From: JBDSWU01 sp038230395
Lineage (GTDB): Bacteria > Patescibacteriota > Saccharimonadia > Saccharimonadales > UBA4665
Direction: 5' to 3'
DNA length: 64,000 nucleotides
Assembly: GCA_038230395.1 (NCBI GenBank)
Contig: JBBRNI010000006.1
Coordinates: 3,132-67,131, forward strand
In this document: positions 34,379 to 42,850 of the stretch, piece by piece
Position numbering within the stretch: position 1 is the first letter of the stretch
Layout: the number at the start of each line of letters is the position of its first letter
Position numbers and translations under genes: made by a program
The notes under the pieces: generated by a model
Told to the model about the DNA's origin: nothing
The model's database searches: none
The model's input: the letters and a program-made list of their open reading frames with translations, nothing else

Positions 34379-34957
34379 ATGATTCAAGCAATTATTTTTG
34401 ACTGTTTTGGTGTTCTTACAACAGATGCTTGGCTACCGTTTAAAGCTCGGCACTTTGGCCATGATCCAGCACTACTCGCGCAAGCCACTGACCTGAATCG
34501 GCAGTCTGATGGTGGATTTATAACGACTGGATCGTTCCTTGAACAGATTGGTGAAATGGCCAATATGACTTCGGATGAAGTCTACCATGCAGTATCTAAT
34601 AACGTGCCAAACACTGAACTTTTTGGGTATATAAAACAGCTTAAGGCCGACTATAAAATTGGCCTTCTGAGTAACGCTTCTGGTGATTGGCTATCAGAGT
34701 TATTTGAGCCTGACCAGCTACAATTGTTTGAAGGCACTGCTTTGTCATACGAAACTCGCTTCACTAAGCCAATGCCTGAAGCTTACACAACAATCGCCGA
34801 GCGTCTTGATGTGCCTGTAGGACAATGTGTATTTATTGATGATCAAGAGCGATTTGTAACTGGTGCTCAAGATGCGGGGATGCTAGCGGTTTGGTATAAG
34901 GGTAATGCCCAACTCAAAAATGATCTGGCGCAGCTGCTATCCGATTCGAAAGACTAA
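34379..34957 (+). CDS. HAD-superfamily hydrolase (subfamily IA)
   Basis: A 192-residue HAD phosphatase-type enzyme. Motif I is IIFDCFGVL with nucleophile Asp8 (the usual second Asp is Phe, as in some haloacid dehalogenase and epoxide hydrolase-like members), motif II is GLLSNAS near 100-106, the Lys is in TKPMPEAY near 136-143 and motif IV is CVFIDDQERFV near 157-167. Substrate unknown. TATACT at 34366-34371 ends 7 nt before the ATG, pointing to a leaderless mRNA. Its end overlaps the convergent gene at 34937 by 21 nt. Confidence 0.9.
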   Translation: MIQAIIFDCFGVLTTDAWLPFKARHFGHDPALLAQATDLNRQSDGGFITTGSFLEQIGEMANMTSDEVYHAVSNNVPNTELFGYIKQLKADYKIGLLSNASGDWLSELFEPDQLQLFEGTALSYETRFTKPMPEAYTTIAERLDVPVGQCVFIDDQERFVTGAQDAGMLAVWYKGNAQLKNDLAQLLSDSKD

Positions 34958-35173
34958 GCGTTTGGTAAGCTGGCAGCGGCGTTTGATCTCTGGGCTCCTA
35001 AGGCGCAAAGTGCTTACCAGGGCTGCACTTGGCGCGCTCACGACGATATCTTTCTCACGTACGACTACAGTGACAGCTGTTTTGTACTCGTCCTCCACAA
35101 ACTTTTTGAGGCTAGCACTTTCTGGTGGCTCGTCGAAGTTTTTATCACCAAGTAAATTAAATAGACTGTCCAT
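34937..35173 (-). CDS. Small protein, DUF721/DciA-like
   Basis: A 78-residue protein whose C-terminal half (VTVVVREKDIVVSAPSAALV, then STLRLRSPEIKRRC and VFRIG) resembles the KH-like DUF721/DciA fold found in bacterial helicase-loading proteins. It is shorter than typical DciA and the match is by eye, so it is tentative. It overlaps the HAD gene end by 21 nt and is divergent from mutM, with a family A repeat between them. Confidence 0.5.
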   Translation of the reverse strand: MDSLFNLLGDKNFDEPPESASLKKFVEDEYKTAVTVVVREKDIVVSAPSAALVSTLRLRSPEIKRRCQLTKRLVFRIG

Positions 35174-35203
35174 GACTTCCTAGTATACGGATGAGTAAAG
35201 GTT

Positions 35204-35297
35204 AACTCTAATTTGGCTAATGGAAGGGTCAGGCGGAGTGCAGCGAAGGCCGCAAAAGGCCGAAGCGAAACGCACTTTCATTAGCCAAATTAGAGTT
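35204..35297. repeat. Family A palindromic element, copy 2 (reverse orientation)
   Basis: Perfect 19-nt arms at 35204-35222 and 35279-35297, extendable by four more pairs inward. The core between them is the reverse complement of the copy 1 and copy 3 cores, with the internal stem GGCC/GGCC around a TTTT-containing loop. The element separates the DUF721-like gene and mutM. Confidence 0.87.
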
Positions 35298-35323
35298 GGC
35301 CGTCAGTGCTACAATAGTAGTCT

Positions 35324-36196
35324 ATGCCAGAGTTACCAGAGGTTGAGACAGTCAAAATTGGCTTACAGCGTTTATTGCCAAAGCGGGTTATTAAAAGCGT
35401 GGATTATGATTGGCCAAAGTCGTTCCCAAATGCGCCCACAGATGTCCAAAACTTTTTAATCGGTGCGAGCATCCTTGAAGTTAAGCGACGAGCCAAAGTA
35501 TTGATGATCGAGCTTAGCACTGAATACACACTTATTATTCACCTCAAAATGACTGGCCAATTGGTATTTCGGAGCGGTAGCGAGCGCTTTGGGGCAGGTC
35601 ACCCTAACGATAGTTTAATAGGTGATCTGCCTGATAAGTCTACGCGTGTCACCTTAATATTTGCCGATGGGAGTAGCTTATTCTTTAATGATCAACGCAA
35701 GTTTGGCTGGGTCCGATTGCTGCCGACTATCGAAGTTATGAATCTTGATTTCTTCAAAAAGGTTGGCCCGGAGCCGCTGAGCGTGGACTTTAGCTGGCAA
35801 GTGCTTAGAGACCGTTCGTTAAGACGCAAAAATTCTAATATAAAAGCAGTAGTACTCGATCAGACAATACTAGCAGGTATTGGAAACATATATGCTGACG
35901 AGGCCTTGTGGGGGGCAAAAATTCATCCTACAACTTTAGTTCGTGAGCTGACTGACGCTAAGTTTAAGCTGCTGTACCATGAGTTTGTGAGCGTGCTTGA
36001 GCTAGCCATCAAAAAAGGTGGATCAACGAACAAAAATTACGTTAATGCCGAAGGTAAGCGGGGCAGCTATATGGATTTTGCCCGAGTATTTAGGCGTGAA
36101 AACCTACCATGTCCAAGATGCGGAACAACTATTATAAAGACAAAAGTTGCTGGTCGCGGCACTCATACCTGCCCTAAGTGTCAGAAGATACCGTAG
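35324..36196 (+). CDS. mutM: Formamidopyrimidine-DNA glycosylase
   Basis: Removes oxidised purines such as 8-oxoguanine and nicks the abasic site. The N-terminus PELPEVETV gives the catalytic Pro2 and Glu3 after Met removal. IHLKMTGQLVF, the helix-two-turn-helix with QTILAGIGNIYADEALW and the C-terminal zinc finger (CPRC near 264 and CPKC near 285) are all present, so this protein keeps its metal site. 290 residues is normal. TACAAT at 35310-35315 ends 8 nt before the ATG. It is convergent with otsAB, 3 nt away. Confidence 0.97.
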   Translation: MPELPEVETVKIGLQRLLPKRVIKSVDYDWPKSFPNAPTDVQNFLIGASILEVKRRAKVLMIELSTEYTLIIHLKMTGQLVFRSGSERFGAGHPNDSLIGDLPDKSTRVTLIFADGSSLFFNDQRKFGWVRLLPTIEVMNLDFFKKVGPEPLSVDFSWQVLRDRSLRRKNSNIKAVVLDQTILAGIGNIYADEALWGAKIHPTTLVRELTDAKFKLLYHEFVSVLELAIKKGGSTNKNYVNAEGKRGSYMDFARVFRRENLPCPRCGTTIIKTKVAGRGTHTCPKCQKIP

Positions 36197-36199
36197 GTG

Positions 36200-38368
36200 T
36201 TAATCGACTAACTTTGATAGTAGATTGACCATTGTAGTCACGTTTTTGACCCGAAAGCGGGCGACTGTTACGCCACTACCAACACGAAGGCTGTAAGCCC
36301 AAGGGGGAGCTGCCTTGAACATATTTTCATCTGTGTAATCATCGCCGGCTGTTAGAATAAAGTCATATTTTGTATTATTGATGTAGTTTTTAACAGCGGC
36401 TCCCTTGTTGGTATTTTTGTGTTTTATCTCAAGGATTTTTTGACCACTGTGAGCTTTGAGCCCATATTGTTGCAGTAGCGGCTTGATGGCTTTTTTGAGC
36501 AACACTAAATTCTTCTGCGCCATAAATGGTGGTGATTCACGGTAGTGCCAAACTAAGGCAGTGGTTTTCTCCTCCGCAAAAGCGTACGGAGTCTCGTTAG
36601 CGTACCCTTCCAAGATTGGTAAGAGCTGTGTTTTCCAGCTAGTACTTGCAGTACTAGTAGCTTGCCAAGTTTTGTCACCTGGCTCCCTAATAAATGCACC
36701 GTGTTCAGCAATCATACCAACGCCAGTTTTACTCAGCCAGTTAGATAAATCTGATCTACTGCGCCCACTAATAATGTAAACATTATTGCGTTTGTTGGCG
36801 GCCAGGCGCTTTAATATTGCCAGCAACTCTGTGGTTGGTTTTGCTTCATCAGGTTGGTTGATCAATTCGGATAGAACTCCATCATAATCCATAAATAACA
36901 CCCGGCGCTCAGCAGATTTATACTCTGCAATTAATTTGTGCTGTGTTTTCATAAACAGCGGTCTCACCGGTAGTAACTCTGGCTTTTGTAGAGTTCTCAT
37001 AAAATCTTTGGCCCAATTGTGAATTGTATGACCAGCAATCTGTTCGTGCATGGCGTCAAATCGTCCAGTAATGTCAATTTTTCGCATGCTCAGGGCAGTT
37101 TCAAGGGCAGACACGAGCGTTTCGGGATGCTTTAAGTTAACTAACAGCGCGTCTTGCAATTCTTGAGCCGCGCCTGCGCCGTCACTTAAAATTAGTACGC
37201 CACTTTTACGCTTGCTTGCAACGAATTCTTTGGCTACCAAGTTCATTCCATCCTTAAGTGGCGTGACAAATCCGACGTCAGCAATTTGGAATAATGCTGT
37301 TACTTCATGAAACGGTAGGCCCGGTATGTAATCGACTGGCTGCCATGACTTGGTACCAAACTGATTGTTTATTTCAGCAACTAATTTATCCACATTTTTG
37401 GCTAGCTTTTGGTACGCGGGGACGTCACTCCGTGACGGGGCACCTGCTAATACAAAGACTACTTTGCTACGTTGTTTAGGGTTGCGAGTTAAAAATGTTT
37501 GGTACGCCTGTAGTCGCTCTATAAAGCCCTTTGTGATGTCTAATCGATCAACACCAGCAATAATTTTGAGTCCAACATATTTGGCCCTCATACGCCGGAC
37601 AGCTCGTTTGACATCAGGTAGCTGGTAGGCATTCTCAAACTTTAAGTAATCAATCCCAATTGGAAAATCAGTAACGCGTACCGTATGCCCACTCAGGATT
37701 AACAGATTGTTATTGATGATCCCTAGGCCAAAGCCAGCGATTGAATCCGAAAAATTTGTGACATTTATTTTTGTCTGTAATCCTATTAAGTCTGATCGTA
37801 TTAATGATTGCAGTAGCCGTTTTGCCTCTGGCAATTTGCTCAGGACCCTAAAGGTTGGAAATGGTGTGTGCAAGAAAACCCCGATATGATTCCGAGGCAT
37901 CTGAATTTTGAGTAGTTCGGGGACTAGCAGCAGTTGATAATCATGCACCCAAATTGTGGCATCTGGACGAGCGCTGGCCGCGGCTGCATTGGCAAATATT
38001 TTGTTAACCTCTCGGTAGGCTTTCCAGCGTCGTTCATGATGCCTATCATCGGATATTTTCATACTGTGTAGAAGTGGCCAGAGGAGGCTGTTGCTATAAC
38101 CATTATAAAATTCTTCGATCTGTTTTTTAGTCAGAAAGACTGGTTTACAGCTGTGCCGGGCTAGCTCACGAGTGATTGCTCGTTTTTCATTGTCAGTAAG
38201 ATCATCGCTAGCAATACCTGGCCAGCCAATCCAAACATTACTACGACCGCTGACGTAACCGCTCAAACCACTAGATAGACCACCCATACTGGTTTCGTAG
38301 GTGAGGGTTCCATCAACCTTTTTGACGGTGACGGGAAGGCGATTGGATATGATCAATACTTGTGGCAT
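36200..38368 (-). CDS. Fused trehalose-6-phosphate synthase/phosphatase (OtsA-OtsB)
   Basis: A 722-residue bifunctional enzyme making trehalose from UDP-glucose and glucose-6-P. Residues 1-470 are a GT20 synthase: IISNRLPVTV, WIGWPG, VHDYQLLLVPELL, GVFLHTPFP, the RLDITKGFIERL segment and DGMNLVAKEFVASK. Residues about 485-722 are a HAD-type phosphatase with LFMDYDGVLSEL (nucleophile Asp), YIISGRSRSDL, EHGAFIRE and TAGDDYTDENMF. Trehalose would protect against osmotic or desiccation stress. The fusion is less common in bacteria than separate otsA and otsB. It is divergent from holA. Confidence 0.95.
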   Translation of the reverse strand: MPQVLIISNRLPVTVKKVDGTLTYETSMGGLSSGLSGYVSGRSNVWIGWPGIASDDLTDNEKRAITRELARHSCKPVFLTKKQIEEFYNGYSNSLLWPLLHSMKISDDRHHERRWKAYREVNKIFANAAAASARPDATIWVHDYQLLLVPELLKIQMPRNHIGVFLHTPFPTFRVLSKLPEAKRLLQSLIRSDLIGLQTKINVTNFSDSIAGFGLGIINNNLLILSGHTVRVTDFPIGIDYLKFENAYQLPDVKRAVRRMRAKYVGLKIIAGVDRLDITKGFIERLQAYQTFLTRNPKQRSKVVFVLAGAPSRSDVPAYQKLAKNVDKLVAEINNQFGTKSWQPVDYIPGLPFHEVTALFQIADVGFVTPLKDGMNLVAKEFVASKRKSGVLILSDGAGAAQELQDALLVNLKHPETLVSALETALSMRKIDITGRFDAMHEQIAGHTIHNWAKDFMRTLQKPELLPVRPLFMKTQHKLIAEYKSAERRVLFMDYDGVLSELINQPDEAKPTTELLAILKRLAANKRNNVYIISGRSRSDLSNWLSKTGVGMIAEHGAFIREPGDKTWQATSTASTSWKTQLLPILEGYANETPYAFAEEKTTALVWHYRESPPFMAQKNLVLLKKAIKPLLQQYGLKAHSGQKILEIKHKNTNKGAAVKNYINNTKYDFILTAGDDYTDENMFKAAPPWAYSLRVGSGVTVARFRVKNVTTMVNLLSKLVD

Positions 38369-38454
38369 AAATATCTACTATTAAGTGTACCCTAGTCGTC
38401 CCTGTTACGAAGCAAAAAATCTCACAACAGCCAACGCACAGCCAGTGGTATGCT

Positions 38455-39387
38455 ATGAAGACAATGATTCGAGTATTAGCAGGAACAAATGCCTTTGGGC
38501 TACAACATGATCTTGCTAAGATCACGGCTAAGTTTGTGACAGAGCATGGCGATTTGGCGCTGGAGCGTGTTGATGGTGAGGAGGTTAGCTATGAGCGGAT
38601 TACCGAAACGCTTAACAGCTTGCCGTTCTTAACGAGTAAAAAATTAGTGGTGCTGAGGGCACCAAGCGCCCAAAAAAGGTTTGTAGAGGAGGCAGAAACG
38701 TTGCTGGCAGATATACCAGAAACTAACGAGGTCATCATCCTCGAGCCTAAACTTGACAAGCGACTAGCCTATTACAAATACTTGAAGAAAAATACAGATT
38801 TAACAGAGTACACACAGCCGGACGAGAATAGTATGGCGGCATGGCTGCAACGTAGAGCTAAAGATCAAGGAGGCGTAATTAGTAGCAACGACGCGCGATA
38901 TCTGATCGAGCGAACTGGCATCAACCAACAAAATTTGTGCAATGAGCTAGACAAGCTGCTCCTGTATGACGATAAAGTGACGCGGGCAAGCATAGATGTA
39001 CTCACGGACGCTACGCCCCAAAGCACGATCTTTCAGTTACTTGAAGCGGCCTTTGCTGGCAACGTCAAACGTGCTTTGGAGTTGTATGCCGAGCAGCGGG
39101 CACTCAAAGTTGAGCCACAACAGATAGTTGCAATGCTTGGCTGGCAGCTGCACGTGCTAGCGGTGGTAAAAACAGCGGGTACGCGTTCGCCTGATGAAAT
39201 CGCCAAATCCGCCAAGATGAGCCCATATGCCGTGCGCAAGAGTCAAAACGTTGCTCGTAGTCTGACACTTGCCACTCTGAAAACACTCATTTCTGATCTG
39301 TTAATCATTGACACCCGTAGTAAGCGCTCCAGCCTCGACCTCGACGAGGCACTGCAGCACTTCTTCCTCAAGCTCGCCGCCATCTAA
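38455..39387 (+). CDS. holA: DNA polymerase III subunit delta
   Basis: Clamp-loader delta subunit that opens the beta sliding clamp. The 310-residue protein follows the HolA pattern: an N-terminal AAA-like domain starting MIRVLAGTNAFGLQHDL, the strand KKLVVLRAP, EVIILEPKLDKR, the helical lid with LIERTGINQQNLCNELDKLLLY, and a C-terminal helical domain with RALELYAEQRALKVEPQQIVAMLGWQLH. The ATG at 38455 is used; Met at the fourth codon is an alternative. As usual it sits next to rpsT, encoded convergently on the other strand. Confidence 0.93.
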   Translation: MKTMIRVLAGTNAFGLQHDLAKITAKFVTEHGDLALERVDGEEVSYERITETLNSLPFLTSKKLVVLRAPSAQKRFVEEAETLLADIPETNEVIILEPKLDKRLAYYKYLKKNTDLTEYTQPDENSMAAWLQRRAKDQGGVISSNDARYLIERTGINQQNLCNELDKLLLYDDKVTRASIDVLTDATPQSTIFQLLEAAFAGNVKRALELYAEQRALKVEPQQIVAMLGWQLHVLAVVKTAGTRSPDEIAKSAKMSPYAVRKSQNVARSLTLATLKTLISDLLIIDTRSKRSSLDLDEALQHFFLKLAAI

Positions 39388-39399
39388 CTAAGTGGTACA

Positions 39400-39427
39400 A
39401 ATAAAAACCGCCTCTGGCGAGGCGGTT
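39400..39427 (-). terminator. Intrinsic terminator of rpsT
   Basis: AACCGCCTC at 39406-39414 pairs with GAGGCGGTT at 39419-39427 around a TGGC loop. On the minus strand the stem is followed by a run of T (the A run at 39401-39407 in plus orientation), so it terminates minus-strand transcription from rpsT. Confidence 0.85.
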
Positions 39428-39446
39428 CCGTGAATAACCTAGGTAA

Positions 39447-39821
39447 TTATTTCTTTTTAGCTGGTGCTTTTTTGGCGACTGGCTTCTTGGCAGCAGCTGG
39501 TTTCTTGGCCGGAGCGGCTTTTTTGGCGACGACTTTTTTAGGAGCAGCAGCTTTCTTTGGAGCAGCTTTGGCGGGCTTGACGCCAGCAGCCTTAGCTTTG
39601 AGCGCAGCTTGCTTCTTGAGGCGAGCAGCTTTGTTCTTGTGGATGACGCCTTTTTTGACGGCTTTGTCGAGGTTACTCTGGGCTGCCGAGTGACCTGCAG
39701 CGCTTGGTTTGCGGACAAAAGCTTTGAGGGCGCTTCTGAGGCTTCGCTTGGTTTTGCTGTTGCGAACCGCGGCTTTTTTGGACGTTTTGACGCGCTTTTT
39801 GGCGGATTTGATGATTGGCAT
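39447..39821 (-). CDS. rpsT: Ribosomal protein bS20 with Ala/Lys/Pro-rich C-terminal tail
   Basis: Small-subunit protein bS20. From the ATG at 39821 (AAGGAAT upstream on the minus strand) the protein begins MPIIKSAKKRVKTSKKAAVRN, the S20 signature, and continues KSNLDKAVKKG-like helices up to about residue 78. The family is normally about 85-90 residues, but here a further 45 residues of Ala, Lys and Pro repeats (patterns such as APKKAAAPKKVVAKKAAP) follow, like a histone H1 or mycobacterial HU tail. A longer upstream frame from 39944 was rejected because it would cross the promoter. Convergent with holA. Confidence 0.95.
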   Translation of the reverse strand: MPIIKSAKKRVKTSKKAAVRNSKTKRSLRSALKAFVRKPSAAGHSAAQSNLDKAVKKGVIHKNKAARLKKQAALKAKAAGVKPAKAAPKKAAAPKKVVAKKAAPAKKPAAAKKPVAKKAPAKKK

Positions 39822-39866
39822 TCTTGTAATTCCTTTTAGCTTATGCTTATTTGTAGCTCGCAAATA

Positions 39867-39895
39867 ACTATAGCGGGGTGTTGTGGATTTGTAAA
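39867..39895 (-). promoter_or_regulatory. rpsT promoter
   Basis: On the minus strand TTTACA (39895-39890) and TATAGT (39872-39867) are 17 nt apart, upstream of rpsT with a leader of about 40 nt. Confidence 0.6.
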
Positions 39896-40034
39896 GTGAT
39901 GTACAGTGACCAGCAGGCAAGTTGTGCATAATAATTCTCGACAAGCGTTAGCGGGTATGATATTTTAGAAACAAGAATGCTAGCTTCAATCGGTTGGTAC
40001 TTCAAACAAAAATTCAAAAACAAACCAAAAAATT

Positions 40035-42005
40035 ATGGATAACACCGAAACCAATCCCAAACTCCAGCTCGTCGAGAAGCTCAAAGCTGCCAACTATATA
40101 TTGGTGACGGTTGGACGTAACCCGTCCGTTGACCAGCTCGCGTCGTTAATTGGTTTGACATTGTTGCTCAACAAGGCCGGTAAGCATGCCGCCGCCGTCT
40201 TTAGCGGTGAAGTTCCTTCGACTCTAGAGTTTCTGAAACCTGAAGAAACTATTGAAAAAACAACTGATAGTCTTCGCGATTTTATTATCGCGCTCGATAA
40301 GTCCAAAGCTGACAAGTTGCGCTACAAGGTCGAAGACGATGTAGTCCGCATCTTCATTACACCTTACAAAACTTCAATTTCAAAAGATGATTTAGAGTTT
40401 AGTCAGGGTGATTTTAATGTAGATGTTGTAGTGGCTCTTGGTGTCATTAACCAGGAAGATCTTGATGAGGTTATTATTTCGCACGGGCGAATTTTGCACG
40501 ATGCGACTGTTGCTACTGTTAATATCTCAAGTGAAGGTGACCTAGGCAGCATCCATTGGCAAAACCCGAAAGCTAGTAGTCTAAGTGAAATGATGACTGA
40601 TCTCGCTCGCCTCATGGGTGCTGACATGGTTGATAACCAGATCGCCACCGCGCTATTAACAGGTATTGTTGCCGAAACGGATCGCTTTAGTAACGAAAAA
40701 ACTACTGCTGAGGTTATGTCAGCCAGCGCAGTGCTCATGGCAGCTGGCGCCAACCAGCAACTAGTTGCTACTCAGTTAGAGCAGCCCGCAGCTCCTCCAG
40801 AAGTACAGGGAGATAGCCACGATACTGATACTAGTTGGAATCAACAATCTGATGACGGTGCTGAATCCGCTCCTGCAGTACCTTCTCAGCCCGAAGAAGT
40901 CCCAATCGCCGAAGATCCACAGAACGAAGATGGCTCAATCGAAATTGAGCATAATCCTGAAGACACTCAAGATGATCATAATGTTCAAGACCATCAAGAA
41001 GAGCCCAAAAACGATGACACAGCAGATGGTTTTGTTGTCGAGCCACCCAAAGCACCAGCAAACGATAACTTCAATATGCCCATTCAATCTGACGAGGAAC
41101 AGTCATTATCCCCAGAAGCTGAGCTGCCGTCACTGGATCACATGTCAGGTGGCTCAAAACTTATTACCGAACCGCCAACACTGGGCGGTCAACTGACTGC
41201 CAACTCGCAGGTTGAGGCTCTCGAGCCAAGTGGTGACCCACTGAGTGTCCGACCAAATGGTGGTCAAGACACCTTACTGACCCGTGGTGAGCCAATGGCG
41301 ACAATGGCTTCTCTGGAAGCAGAAGTAGCGGTTGCTGCTGATCCACAACCAGCTCCTGCGGTTGAACAGATGATGCCCCCTGTACCATTACCAGCGCCTG
41401 TGCCAGAACCCGCTCAACAGCCACATCAAATGATTACAGGCCTGACGCCACCACCACCTGCATGGGTCACGCCGCTCGATAATCCGCTCGATCTTCCTTC
41501 GTTAACGGATCCAGCCAATCAAACGCTAGCTGATTTAGAGAAGGCTGCGCATGAAATCCCAGCTTCAGTTGATACCGCCCGCGACGAAGTTATGAAGGCC
41601 CTAAACAGCGATGCCTCACAACCCCTAGAACCGGTACAAGCACTAAATGCTCAGCCAATGTTTGATGCTTTACACAACCCTGAACCAGCCGCTGTAGTAG
41701 ACCCTCCTTCTCAGCCTGTAGCCTTACCAGCAATGGAGCCAAATCCTGCTTTTGCTGAGACAATGCAACAGCAAATCCCATCGTTGCCTCTGCCGCCTAG
41801 CTCTGCTAGCCCGGCAGCTGACTCAGCCAGTGTTGCTTTCAACCCAGCTGCCTTTGGAATTAGTGGGGAGCCTGGTGCCAGCATCCCTGGGACGCCAGCT
41901 GTTTTGAGTCCAGCACCTCAAGTAATTGACCCGAACGCTGCGCCGCCGGTGCCACCACCAATTCCGTTCAATTTCGGGACCCCACAAGCGCCGCCACAAG
42001 CCTAG
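40035..42005 (+). CDS. DHH-fold protein with degenerate active site and long Pro-rich tail
   Basis: A 656-residue protein. Residues 1-240 resemble NrnA-type DHH phosphoesterases: ANYILVTVGRNPSVDQLASL at the first motif, FSGEVPSTLEFL, DVVVALGVINQEDLDEV and TALLTGIVAETDRFS. The metal-binding residues are mostly replaced: the H-x-x-P-D-x-D motif reads GRNPSVD, and no DHH triad appears where ATVNISSEGD stands. Residues about 250-656 are acidic then Pro/Ala/Gln-rich and probably disordered. I infer a non-catalytic or strongly altered role, perhaps as a scaffold. It precedes truB by 18 nt, in the place where NrnA often neighbours truB, so this may be its degenerate descendant. Confidence 0.75.
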   Translation: MDNTETNPKLQLVEKLKAANYILVTVGRNPSVDQLASLIGLTLLLNKAGKHAAAVFSGEVPSTLEFLKPEETIEKTTDSLRDFIIALDKSKADKLRYKVEDDVVRIFITPYKTSISKDDLEFSQGDFNVDVVVALGVINQEDLDEVIISHGRILHDATVATVNISSEGDLGSIHWQNPKASSLSEMMTDLARLMGADMVDNQIATALLTGIVAETDRFSNEKTTAEVMSASAVLMAAGANQQLVATQLEQPAAPPEVQGDSHDTDTSWNQQSDDGAESAPAVPSQPEEVPIAEDPQNEDGSIEIEHNPEDTQDDHNVQDHQEEPKNDDTADGFVVEPPKAPANDNFNMPIQSDEEQSLSPEAELPSLDHMSGGSKLITEPPTLGGQLTANSQVEALEPSGDPLSVRPNGGQDTLLTRGEPMATMASLEAEVAVAADPQPAPAVEQMMPPVPLPAPVPEPAQQPHQMITGLTPPPPAWVTPLDNPLDLPSLTDPANQTLADLEKAAHEIPASVDTARDEVMKALNSDASQPLEPVQALNAQPMFDALHNPEPAAVVDPPSQPVALPAMEPNPAFAETMQQQIPSLPLPPSSASPAADSASVAFNPAAFGISGEPGASIPGTPAVLSPAPQVIDPNAAPPVPPPIPFNFGTPQAPPQA

Positions 42006-42023
42006 GCTGTTACACTATAAGCC

Positions 42024-42746
42024 ATGCAAGGCTTACTACTCGTTGATAAACCAGCAGGATGGACTTCGTTTGACGTCGTTAATTACGTGCGCCGAATAGT
42101 CGCGGGCCTAGAAGGCAAGAAGCCCAAAAATTGTAAAGTTGGGCATACCGGCACACTGGATCCATTTGCCACCGGACTATTAGTATTATTAATAGGTAAA
42201 GACTACACCCGAAGGGCTGGCGAGTTATCTAAGCTCGACAAAACTTACGAGGCATTGGCTGAACTTGGTCGAGTTAGCACTACCGGGGATCCAGAAGGTG
42301 AGCTGAGTGTATACAGCGACCAAATCGTTGACCCTGCCAGCCCGTTCACGACAGCTCCAACTACACCTGAAGTCGAAGCGGTGCTACAGCAGTTTATTGG
42401 AGAGATTAGCCAAGTCCCGCCAGCCTATTCAGCCATTAAGGTCAACGGTGTGCGGGCCTACAAACTGGCCCGTGATGGCAAAGAAGTGGTCATCGAAGCC
42501 CGCAAAACTACTATCCATTCGATTGAGCTTATTAATTACATTTACCCTGATGTAGCCTTTCGTACGTCTGTAAGCAGCGGTACCTACATTCGTACCCTCG
42601 TCGAAGACTTTGGCGCCGCACTAGGCACCGGCGCCTACACTGCCGAGCTTCGCCGCACCAGTGTCGGCAAGTACTCGATCGACGATGCTATCGCAGTCGA
42701 GGGCATGACCCCCGATCTCCTCGAATCTCACCTTCAAACCTTTTAG
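42024..42746 (+). CDS. truB: tRNA pseudouridine-55 synthase TruB
   Basis: Makes pseudouridine 55 in the T-loop of tRNAs. LLVDKPAGWTSFDVV at the start, catalytic Asp46 in GHTGTLDPFATGLL, a KTYEA segment, QVPPAYSAIKVNGVRAYKLAR and SSGTYIRTLVEDFG are all present. The 240-residue length is that of the shorter TruB forms lacking a full PUA domain. TACACT at 42011-42016 ends 7 nt before the ATG. It lies between the DHH-like gene and the rpsO region, near its usual partners rpsO and pnp. Confidence 0.96.
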   Translation: MQGLLLVDKPAGWTSFDVVNYVRRIVAGLEGKKPKNCKVGHTGTLDPFATGLLVLLIGKDYTRRAGELSKLDKTYEALAELGRVSTTGDPEGELSVYSDQIVDPASPFTTAPTTPEVEAVLQQFIGEISQVPPAYSAIKVNGVRAYKLARDGKEVVIEARKTTIHSIELINYIYPDVAFRTSVSSGTYIRTLVEDFGAALGTGAYTAELRRTSVGKYSIDDAIAVEGMTPDLLESHLQTF

Positions 42747-42813
42747 ATTTAATCTTTTTGAGGCATTCGTAAGAAGTGGCTGAGACAGAACCTTAAATAG
42801 TATATAAAGCGAT

Positions 42814-42850
42814 TGGTATGAAAGTACTCATCTGTAGTACTTTCATACCA
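42814..42850 (+). promoter_or_regulatory. 15-bp perfect palindrome abutting the RHH gene start
   Basis: TGGTATGAAAGTACT at 42814-42828 is exactly complementary to AGTACTTTCATACCA at 42836-42850, leaving a 7-nt loop. The last base is the A of the start codon at 42850. It can act as a dimeric operator for the RHH protein or as an mRNA hairpin covering the start region; no ribosome binding site is left free. Confidence 0.75.

Noticed and set aside
34937..35173. Possibility that the DUF721-like frame is only a shadow
   Set aside because: Only 21 nt overlap another gene and the translation has a consistent strand-helix pattern, so it is kept as a low-confidence gene.
40831..41424. Open frames on both strands within the Pro-rich tail of the DHH-like protein
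   Set aside because: Products of repetitive codon composition; the plus-strand main frame is continuous from 40035 to 42005.
42746..42765. AGATTTAATCT followed by T residues after truB as a terminator
   Set aside because: The stem has only five A/T-rich pairs with almost no loop, too weak to support.
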